A DNA stretch of 35,920 nucleotides from Deltaproteobacteria bacterium. Lineage in GTDB: Bacteria > Desulfobacterota > BSN033 > UBA1163. The position numbers and the translations under genes are program-made. The stretch is taken from NCBI GenBank assembly GCA_018333535.1, contig JAGXTA010000191.1, positions 1 to 35,920 on the forward strand. The letters run 5' to 3'. Below are positions 30,887 to 35,920 of the stretch, piece by piece. Under the pieces are notes generated by a model. The model saw only the letters and a list, made by a program, of their open reading frames with translations. It was not told where the DNA came from and did not search any database. The stretch's first letter is position 1, and every line of letters starts with the position of its first letter.

Positions 30887-31135
30887 ATGAAAACAGCCAT
30901 ATCCATTCCAGATGAAATATTTCGCGAAATAGAAAGGTTTTCCAAGGAGCATCAGTATTCGAGAAGCCAGGTGTTCGTGATGGCGGTCAAGGAATTCTTA
31001 GAGAAATTGAAATCCAAGGAACTTTTCAACGCTTTGAACGAAGTGTATTCAGAGCCCGAGTCTTTAGAAGAAACAACTTTAAGAAAAAAAAGCAAAAGGC
31101 GCTATTCTAAGAAAATACTGAAGATGGAATCGTAA
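30887..31135 (+). CDS. Orphan ribbon-helix-helix antitoxin-like protein
   Basis: The 82-aa protein begins MKTAISIPDEIFREIERFSK, then EHQYSRSQVFVMAVKEFLEKL, a typical RHH strand-helix-helix of the antitoxins that pair with MazF-type toxins. A Lys/Arg-rich tail (TLRKKSKRRYSKKIL) follows, where such antitoxins usually carry the toxin-binding segment. No toxin gene follows: the DNA immediately after is a partial family-B repeat and then a gene remnant. It is either a solitary regulator or a leftover antitoxin. Confidence 0.75.
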   Translation: MKTAISIPDEIFREIERFSKEHQYSRSQVFVMAVKEFLEKLKSKELFNALNEVYSEPESLEETTLRKKSKRRYSKKILKMES

Positions 31136-31231
31136 AAAGTCGTCATTCCCGCGCTTACGCGCCAGAGCGCTTCAGCGTGCAGGCGTGAAACTTGTCCTCG
31201 AAGGTATCAATTGGGGAACGGGAATCCAGAA
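31131..31231. repeat. Partial copy of the family-B element
   Basis: CGTAAAAAGTCG followed by CATTCCCGCGC...GCGCC palindromes and GGGAATCCAG matches the left end and core of the element at 15288-15430. It overlaps the last codons of the RHH gene, so the repeat may have replaced the original 3' end or the downstream toxin. Confidence 0.55.
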
Positions 31232-31272
31232 GGTTTTACATTACGATTGTCTAACCCTCATTCTTTGCAACA

Positions 31273-31530
31273 GGGCAAGCTGCCGAACAAGTCGGTGAGC
31301 AAGTTAATGAGCAAGTCATGATCTTGAAGTTCTGCTCAATACCTAAACGAAAGCAAGATATCCTCGCCCACTTGGGACTGAAGCCGGTTTACATGAATTT
31401 CAAACGGCACATTCAGCCACTGGTCGAGCAGGGGTCCCTCGAAATGACAATCCCTGACAAGCCGCGAAGTCCGAAACAGCGTTACCGGACGACTGATCTT
31501 GGGCGTAAAGTGTTGGCCCCATGGAGTGGA
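31273..31530 (+). pseudogene. C-terminal remnant of an ATP-binding transcriptional-regulator-like protein
   Basis: In one frame the DNA reads GQAAEQVGEQVNEQVMIL, then SIPKRKQDILAHLGLK, NFKRHIQPLVEQGSLEMTIP and DKPRSPKQRYRTTDLGRK. The repeated EQV linker and the winged-helix tail ending in IPDKPxSxxQRYxTT are characteristic of the C-terminus of AlbA/HATPase_c_4 'putative DNA-binding' proteins. The ~350-residue N-terminal part is missing, and after LGRKVL the frame runs into palindromic repeat DNA (31540-31650). It is therefore a decayed fragment. Confidence 0.7.
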
Positions 31531-31663
31531 GGAAAAACAAAATCCCCCTCTCCCCTGGTGCCTGCCCGCCGAACCCGCCTTCGCCGAAACGCTTCGTGCA
31601 GGCAGGCAAGTTCTTTGGCAGGCGGGGGAGAGGGTGGGGGTGAGGGGGAAAGAAGAGAACGGT

Positions 31664-31735
31664 ATGGCGAAAATTGAAATAACCAAAACCGAGCTGGTGT
31701 GGGCGGGGAAATATTTGAGAAAAAATCATAAATGA
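31664..31735 (+). pseudogene. N-terminal remnant of a type III DNA methyltransferase (Mod)
   Basis: Twenty-three codons read MAKIEITKTELVWAGKYLRK then NHK and stop. IEITKTELVW-GKY is the usual start of type III restriction-modification Mod subunits and related site-specific methyltransferases. Everything after it is absent. The fragment directly follows the palindromic repeat and suggests a former restriction-modification or defence locus here. Confidence 0.5.
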
Positions 31736-31842
31736 TGTCATTTGCCTTGGGCATGCCTGGATAAAAAAGAATGAAAATCGAGAGGTTAACAAACCAACCT
31801 ATTTACCCCAAAAAAGTGCAGCGAAATTGCCATCATTTTCGG

Positions 31843-31949
31843 TTTTTGGTATAAATAGGCCAACTTCCGGGGGGATTAAAAATTCAAGACCGGGGTCGAA
31901 AACTGACTTCGTAAAGACCAGCCTTTCAGGGAAGTGATCGAGAATTTGA
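31843..31949. repeat. 107-bp direct repeat, left copy (flanks the toxin-antitoxin pair)
   Basis: This copy differs from the one at 33360-33466 at only about two positions. It starts TTTTTGGTATAAATAGGCC and ends GTGATCGAGAATTTGA. The pair bounds a ~1.4-kb segment carrying the UPF0175/DUF3368 module. A truncated third copy is at 28619. Confidence 0.85.
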
Positions 31950-32091
31950 GGAAGACTAAATCGAGAAAAGAAAAAATACTTTATTAGAATTGCTTGGCCT
32001 TCGTGCTCTCATGCTCAAGGTGACGAAAAGCGCTGGATTGTTGGGGTACTGGCGCGAAAGAAAGGGTTAGGATTTTGATAGCTATTTTTGT

Positions 32092-32122
32092 TATAATGCT
32101 ATAGTATTGTCAGGTCAATACT
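32092..32122 (+). promoter_or_regulatory. Promoter and operator of the toxin-antitoxin pair
   Basis: TATAAT at 32092-32097 is a consensus -10 (the -35 is weak). Overlapping the expected start is the inverted repeat AGTATTG-tcaggt-CAATACT (32103-32122), the expected place for antitoxin autorepression. TAGGAGG lies 5 nt before the ATG. Confidence 0.55.
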
Positions 32123-32134
32123 GTAGGAGGTATT

Positions 32135-32392
32135 ATGTCAGTAGCCATAACGATAGACCTGCCAGAAACGGTGTTTTCGGCGATTCGAAAGAGCCCTTCC
32201 GAATTCGCAGCAGAAATGCGACTGGCTGCAGCCGTGAAATGGTATGAGATGGGGGTTGTTTCACAGGAAAAGGCGTCTGAGATTGCCGGTCAGACGCGGG
32301 CTGACTTTATTCTCTCATTAGCCCGTTTCGGTGTATCACCTTTCCAATCTACTGCTGATGAAATAATGGAAGACCTTCGTCATGCCGATTAA
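32135..32392 (+). CDS. UPF0175-family antitoxin
   Basis: The 85-aa protein has the UPF0175 pattern: an N-terminal strand (VAITIDLPETVF), then EFAAEMRLAAAVKWYEMGVVSQEKASEIAGQTRADFILSLARFGVSPF. The middle is a helix-turn-helix-like element that probably contacts the inverted repeat just upstream. Its stop overlaps the toxin start by 11 bp, the usual coupling of toxin-antitoxin pairs. A strong TAGGAGG ribosome site gives high antitoxin synthesis. Confidence 0.88.
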   Translation: MSVAITIDLPETVFSAIRKSPSEFAAEMRLAAAVKWYEMGVVSQEKASEIAGQTRADFILSLARFGVSPFQSTADEIMEDLRHAD

Positions 32393-32873
32393 TCGCGTTG
32401 TGGTTAACGCCTCTCCGCTTATCTGCCTTTTCAAGAGCGGACTCGAAGATTTATTCCCTTCGTTGTTTAACGATATTGTTGTGCCGGAGGCTGTGATCAA
32501 GGAGGTCACAGCCAAAGGAGAAGTGGACCTTGCCGCTCAGACACTCATTTCGCTTTCATGGATACGGCGCATGGGCAATGGTCCCGTTGATCCTCGTGTG
32601 GCGGCATGGGACTTGGGTAATGGAGAGAGCGCTGTTCTTTCGTTTGCATTAAGAAATCCTGGGTATTGGGCGATTTTGGACGACCGTGAGGCCCGACGTT
32701 GTGCCTTATCGCTTCAATGCCACTGTATTGGGACTATCGGAATGATCGTCCTTGCCAAAAAGAGAGCATTAATCCGGTCACTTGGAGAAACTCTCAAAAG
32801 ACTTCAAAATGCCGGATTTTGGCTATCAGAGACTTTTTTGAACGAAATTTGCGAAAAGGTTGGAGAAAGGTAA
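32382..32873 (+). CDS. DUF3368 PIN-domain toxin
   Basis: The 163-aa PIN-fold ribonuclease-like protein partners UPF0175 antitoxins. It opens with VVVNASPLICLFKSG, in which the usual first Asp is Asn (NASPL, a variant also known in this family). It has the conserved Glu in PEAVIKEV, then DLGNGESAVLSFAL (Gly-x-Gly-Glu-Ser) and AILDDREARRCA with the central acidic pair, ending in LLKKRGLI-like AKKRALIRSL and LQNAGFWLSE. It would cleave RNA when the antitoxin is lost. Overlap with the antitoxin frame and flanking direct repeats suggest a mobile cassette. Confidence 0.88.
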   Translation: MPINRVVVNASPLICLFKSGLEDLFPSLFNDIVVPEAVIKEVTAKGEVDLAAQTLISLSWIRRMGNGPVDPRVAAWDLGNGESAVLSFALRNPGYWAILDDREARRCALSLQCHCIGTIGMIVLAKKRALIRSLGETLKRLQNAGFWLSETFLNEICEKVGER

Positions 32874-33359
32874 AATGTCTCTGGCACCCTATTCTCTTAG
32901 CATCTTTTCCACAAAAAAGTGCTTTTGGGTTTTCCTCCCGACCCGATCATGGAATATCCAGACGGGTCCCAGTGGTCCCTATTATTCCGATAGACAAATT
33001 AAGTGAGCATACGAAATCGCCCATAGGGGAGTCACGGGTTTCAGTGTTGGGATTGCCGTTCGACTCAGCGGTCCGCTCCTGTCAAGACGCCCCCCAACCT
33101 ACGCGTTATGTTCCACATCTCCCGTCTTCCCGGCAACCCCAGTAAGCTTCTTACCGATCTCAACCTGCCGTCCTTGCCACAATCCGCTTCCCCCATGATG
33201 GCGATCTTTCCCTTTCCCTCCCCTTCTTCATTATGAAAATGGACTTTGTTTTCCGTAGTTAGGCTATGCGCTATGCTATCAGTTACGGGCACGCTCAATG
33301 GACACGGACACGTTATTTTCTAAGGAATGGAATCATTTGGAAATTGCTATAAAATTAAA
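32874..33359. other. Gene-free stretch within the repeat-bounded segment
   Basis: I find no supportable gene. Open frames on both strands around 33000-33300 have low-complexity or arginine-rich translations that match no family I recognise. They are likely the remains of a mobile element. Confidence 0.35.
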
Positions 33360-33466
33360 TTTTTGGTATAAATAGGCCAACTTCCGGGGGGATTAAAAAT
33401 TCAAGACCGGGGTCCAAAACTGACTTCGTAAAGACCAGCTTTTCAGGGAAGTGATCGAGAATTTGA
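33360..33466. repeat. 107-bp direct repeat, right copy
   Basis: This matches 31843-31949 in the same orientation with about two differences (GTCC for GTCG; GCTTTTC for GCCTTTC), and the two diverge abruptly after GAGAATTTGA. Confidence 0.85.
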
Positions 33467-33539
33467 AAACCGGTAGGGTCAAGGAATGGCGAGTTACTTT
33501 AGGTGTCCCCTTGGCCGTGTCCACCGTTTGCAGTTTCGT

Positions 33540-35467
33540 GCCCGTTTAGGTTCTCCATAGCACTTCTCCATCCCCTGCCACCTCAAACCGTACGTGAGGT
33601 TTTCCCCCATACGGCTTTCCTGTTCTCTTCGCAACAAAGTCTATACACCTATCGACTTGGAGCCGCTTTCGGAGAGAGATATCGGATCTGGTAGTCGTTG
33701 TATAATCCCCATTTCCCGTAAATCTCTTCCCTACTCCACCGCTTCCAGCCGAAGCCCTTCCATCCCTTTCTCTTCATGACAAACCGTCTCACCTTCTTCT
33801 CAATAAAGTGCTTCACTTTGTCAAAGGTGCTACTACTATTGCCTATCTTGAAGTAGTTCACCCAGCCCCGCACCACTGCATTGACGGCCTGGATCACTTC
33901 CTCCAGCGGTTTGTCATGATGGAACTTGAGCACCGCCCTCACCTTTCTACCAATCTCTTTACGCTTCTTCATCCGGGGAGTCTTACTGACGTAGGTATTC
34001 CCTTTTCGATTCCGATTGAGCCGTATGTCGAACCCAAGAAAGCTAAAACAACCACTGTTTTTCAGGTTCACTTCCCTGGTCTTTTCCAGGTTCATCTGTA
34101 CTTGAAGCTTGTCCAACTCTTCCTTCAACCGCCTCTGTACAGTCTTAAACAGCCACTCTTCACTCGGATGACCGTGAACCAGGATTACCATATCGTCCGC
34201 ACTTCGGATGTAGTCGAGGTTATAGTACCCTTTGCGCCGGGTGACTTCCCGCGCCCTCTCCATCATCTCATCCACCCCATTGAGGTACAGGTTCGACAAC
34301 AGGGGCGAGATCACCCCTCCTTGTGGCACCCCCTTGGTTCCATTGGCTTTGAGGATCAGTCTCAACAAGTGCATGATTTCTGCATCCTGTACCCGACGCC
34401 CCACCTGCTCCAATAGAAGATGATGCCTGATGTTATCGAAGTATCCGCTCAGATCAACGTCTACCACCCTCGTCAGTCCCTGCAATATCCCTCTCGTTAC
34501 TCGGTCTATCGCTTGATGGGCATGTCGCCTCGGCCTGTACCCATAGGAGCACCCCCTGAAGTCCGCTTCAAAGATCGACTCAAGAATCAGTTTCAGCGCC
34601 CCCTGCACCACCCGGTCTTTCACCGTCGGTATCCCCAGGATTCGGGTCTTACCATTCTCTTTCGGTATCTCCACCCGCCTGTTGGACATCGGTCGGTAAG
34701 TCCGGTTGAGTAGTTCCTGTCTGATCCCTTCCAGAAATCCATCCACTCCCTCCGCTTCGATGTCCTCAAAACTCTTCCCATCGATGCCGGGCGCCCCTTC
34801 ATTTGCTTTTGCTATTCGATAGGCTTCTTCCAGGACTTCCTTCTTCGAGATGTGACAGTACAGCCCCCAGAACTTCCAGTGCTTCTCGGTCTTCGCTTTG
34901 CTGTATATCTTTCGCCTCAGCTCCTGCAGATTTACGGAAGCTTTTATCATTCTCCCCTGCCTCACCTCCGTCGAAAGACCCAAGATACAGCAGAGCCCCT
35001 TCGCTCCGGTAAGGTTATGTTGTCCTTACCCTCCTCGCTACTACAGACTCATCCGCCACCCTCTCGCCTGTCAGTCCATTTCGTCTTTCAACTTATAGGA
35101 CCTACTTTTCTCCTGCCGTTTCCGTCAGGGACGAGGAGGGCTTCCCCAGTTGACAGCGCCTCTCTCTATCCATGTCGCCGCTGCTACCCCGCCGCCGCCC
35201 TTTTCCCTTTCAGCCAGTCTTAGGAATAGGATTCTGCCTTCGCCTGGTAATTACTGGCTCGGCCAGTGGAACTTGGCAATTACGAGGCTACTTCTACGTT
35301 CACGTAAGTTACGACCTGGATAGTTGCTCATCCCGCCTTGCGGGACTTCGTCGATGGGCTTCAGAAGGAAGCGTTTCCCCTTCCCCCTGCCATCCAAGCT
35401 ACATGGCTCTGGCTTCTACCATGACGGGACTCTCACCCGTTAGAATGCACTGCCCTTCGCTGGGCAC
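33540..35467 (-). ncRNA. Group II intron (ribozyme with intron-encoded protein)
   Basis: On the minus strand the 5' end is probably GTGCCCAGCGAAGGGCAGTG at 35467 (GUG-type intron start), followed by the domain I text GGGTGAGAGTCCCGTCA. The reverse transcriptase lies in domain IV. Domain V is clear near 33616-33573: AAAGCCGTATGGGGGAAAA then CCTCACGTACGGTTT, a GCCGTA...TACGGT stem capped by a GGAAAAC-type loop. A domain VI-like segment with a candidate branch-point A follows, so the 3' splice site should be around 33535-33555; its exact place is uncertain. Size is about 1.9 kb. Confidence 0.8.
33649..34950 (-). CDS. Group II intron reverse transcriptase/maturase, YADD replaced by SADD
   Basis: The ~433-aa intron-encoded protein has an RT domain (GAPGIDGKSFEDIE; RRVEIPKENGKTRILGIPTVKDRVVQGALKLILE; SYGYRPRRHAHQAI; VVDVDLSGYFDNI; KGVPQGGVISPLLSNLYL) and the maturase X domain (ending KGWKGFGWKRWSREEIYGKWGL). 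There is no HNH endonuclease domain, so mobility would be endonuclease-independent. The catalytic box reads DYIRSADDMVIL: both aspartates remain (252, 253), but the usual Tyr is Ser250 (codon AGT at 34203-34201). A codon change from TAT/TAC needs two substitutions. The ATG at 34950 is preferred to the upstream TTG at 34983. It splices and retro-mobilises the surrounding intron if active. Confidence 0.93.
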   Translation of the reverse strand: MIKASVNLQELRRKIYSKAKTEKHWKFWGLYCHISKKEVLEEAYRIAKANEGAPGIDGKSFEDIEAEGVDGFLEGIRQELLNRTYRPMSNRRVEIPKENGKTRILGIPTVKDRVVQGALKLILESIFEADFRGCSYGYRPRRHAHQAIDRVTRGILQGLTRVVDVDLSGYFDNIRHHLLLEQVGRRVQDAEIMHLLRLILKANGTKGVPQGGVISPLLSNLYLNGVDEMMERAREVTRRKGYYNLDYIRSADDMVILVHGHPSEEWLFKTVQRRLKEELDKLQVQMNLEKTREVNLKNSGCFSFLGFDIRLNRNRKGNTYVSKTPRMKKRKEIGRKVRAVLKFHHDKPLEEVIQAVNAVVRGWVNYFKIGNSSSTFDKVKHFIEKKVRRFVMKRKGWKGFGWKRWSREEIYGKWGLYNDYQIRYLSPKAAPSR

Positions 35468-35481
35468 GCAATTACCGATGC

Positions 35482-35509
35482 CTGGCACCAATTTGCTGGC
35501 ACCAATTTG
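35482..35509. repeat. 14-bp exact tandem duplication next to the intron 5' end
   Basis: CTGGCACCAATTTG occurs twice without a gap, 15 bp outside the proposed intron boundary, in the presumed 5' exon. It may be a small local duplication. Confidence 0.7.
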
Positions 35510-35688
35510 CACACGATAAGTTTGAATATACCTACTGATTTCACATTGAGGGTCTATATAAGCTGAATGCGGGCCAGCGGGCGATCTTCCCACTATTTTA
35601 CCCACGGTTAAAGGGAGGGGGCAAGAAGGCTCTTCCCCTTCTCTTTCAATGGATACAAAAATTTGTTTATAATATTTTACGGATCGTC

Positions 35689-35694
35689 TATAAT
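35689..35694 (+). promoter_or_regulatory. -10 element upstream of the small lipoprotein ORF
   Basis: A perfect TATAAT lies 18 bp before the ATG at 35713; a second TTATAAT lies at about 35667. The -35 region is weak (TTTATA). A G-run and GGTGATT just before the ATG act as the ribosome site. Confidence 0.45.
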
Positions 35695-35712
35695 GGCAGG
35701 GGGGGTGATTTT

Positions 35713-35859
35713 ATGAAAAGAACCGTTCACATTATTATCGTGCTGTTAATCTTAATCGGAAGTATTTTCTTAGGTTGTAGCGGTAGCCACGTTAAATATA
35801 TTAGTAACGTTCAAAAGGTGAGGCATAAATGTTTTGACAAGAGCACGATCTCCCTCTAA
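35713..35859 (+). CDS. Small lipoprotein ORF, probably truncated by an insertion element
   Basis: The ORF begins MKRTVHIIIVLLILIGSIFL then GC, a lipoprotein signal with lipobox FLGC (Cys22), followed by SGSHVKYISNVQKVRHKCFD and a stop at 48 aa. The last eight or so codons lie in what looks like the left end of an insertion element (from about 35841), so the natural C-terminus may be lost. It has a consensus -10 box. Family unknown. Confidence 0.5.
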   Translation: MKRTVHIIIVLLILIGSIFLGCSGSHVKYISNVQKVRHKCFDKSTISL

Positions 35860-35920
35860 GGTTAGAGTCGCCAGACAAAAACCATAAGAAGGAGATCGTG
35901 ATGGAACAAGAAATACATAT
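35841..35920 (+). mobile_element. Left end of a probable insertion sequence, cut by the window edge
   Basis: CACGATCTCC (35844-35853) is complementary to GGAGATCGTG (35891-35900), which contains the ribosome site of the ORF starting at 35901. A terminal repeat followed closely by a transposase-like start is typical of an IS end, and a hairpin that hides the ribosome site is a known way IS elements avoid expression from outside transcripts. The family cannot be named from 80 bp. Confidence 0.5.
35901..35920 (+). CDS. Start of an ORF (possible transposase), truncated by window end
   Basis: AAGGAGATCGTG precedes an ATG, and the visible codons read MEQEIH. The product is unknown; transposase is inferred only from the inverted repeat that encloses its ribosome site. 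Confidence 0.4.

Noticed and set aside
33065-33298. 77-aa minus-strand frame and overlapping plus-strand frame (32699-33145)
   Set aside because: Arg/Gly-rich, low-information translations with no family match and no ribosome site. They are more likely decayed mobile DNA.
34803-35519. Several plus-strand frames in the intron 5' region
   Set aside because: This is structured RNA (domains I-III) of the group II intron on the other strand; compositional bias explains the open frames.

Overview
The window looks like chromosomal DNA of an anaerobic, Gram-negative bacterium. A member of the Desulfobacterota or a related 'deltaproteobacterial' lineage fits best. The grounds are a four-subunit 2-oxoacid:ferredoxin oxidoreductase operon, an NfnAB electron-bifurcating transhydrogenase, many two-component and sigma-54 genes, periplasmic and lipoprotein export signals, and many dispersed palindromic repeats. 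The lineage is inference; no rRNA or tRNA gene was found to settle it.

Layout. 0.3-2.0 kb: ettA, an ABC-F translation factor. 2.4-7.7 kb (minus): a metabolic operon korA-korB-korC, then a GltD/NfnB-like flavoprotein, a 2x[4Fe-4S] ferredoxin and pxpA. It could carry carbon from 5-oxoproline through glutamate to 2-oxoglutarate and pass the electrons to ferredoxin and NAD(P). 7.7-8.4 kb: two tiny genes, one (22 codons) inside a long inverted repeat, the other a 52-aa lipoprotein with a CPKCG motif. 8.7-9.4 kb (minus): a B3/4-domain protein.

9.5-18.0 kb is a signalling island: an NtrC-type sigma-54 activator, a stand-alone sigma-54-driven 29-codon gene whose predicted secreted product is only EGGGY, an orphan oligopeptide-binding protein, an NtrB-like membrane histidine kinase, a second sigma-54 promoter feeding a single-domain response regulator, and a hybrid kinase. 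Three palindromes of form TGTWAAC-N4-GTTRACA lie at enhancer distance from the two sigma-54 promoters. I read this as a candidate peptide-sensing circuit.

18.3-20.0 kb: a DUF2914-like exported protein, a small membrane protein and a hot-dog thioesterase. 20.1-22.4 kb (minus): nfnA-nfnB. 22.8-23.3 kb: an RRM RNA-binding protein and rpsU. 23.4-26.6 kb (minus): five linked genes encoding an RHH protein, a HEAT-repeat protein, a ParA ATPase with a MerR-like head, and two paralogous coiled-coil proteins sharing an N-terminal motif. The parts list recalls the Myxococcus PomXYZ positioning system or an RHH/ParA segrosome. 27.0-30.2 kb: a B12-type radical SAM protein and RNase D.

30.3-35.9 kb is accessory DNA: an orphan RHH antitoxin, remnants of an ATP-binding regulator and of a type III methyltransferase, a UPF0175/DUF3368 toxin-antitoxin pair between two nearly identical 107-bp direct repeats, a group II intron whose reverse transcriptase has SADD in place of YADD, a short lipoprotein ORF, and the left end of what looks like an insertion sequence running off the window.

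Several regulator genes (9558, 26612, 30887) start so close to a good -10 box that their mRNAs should be leaderless or nearly so. At least four families of short inverted-repeat elements are dispersed through the intergenic DNA.
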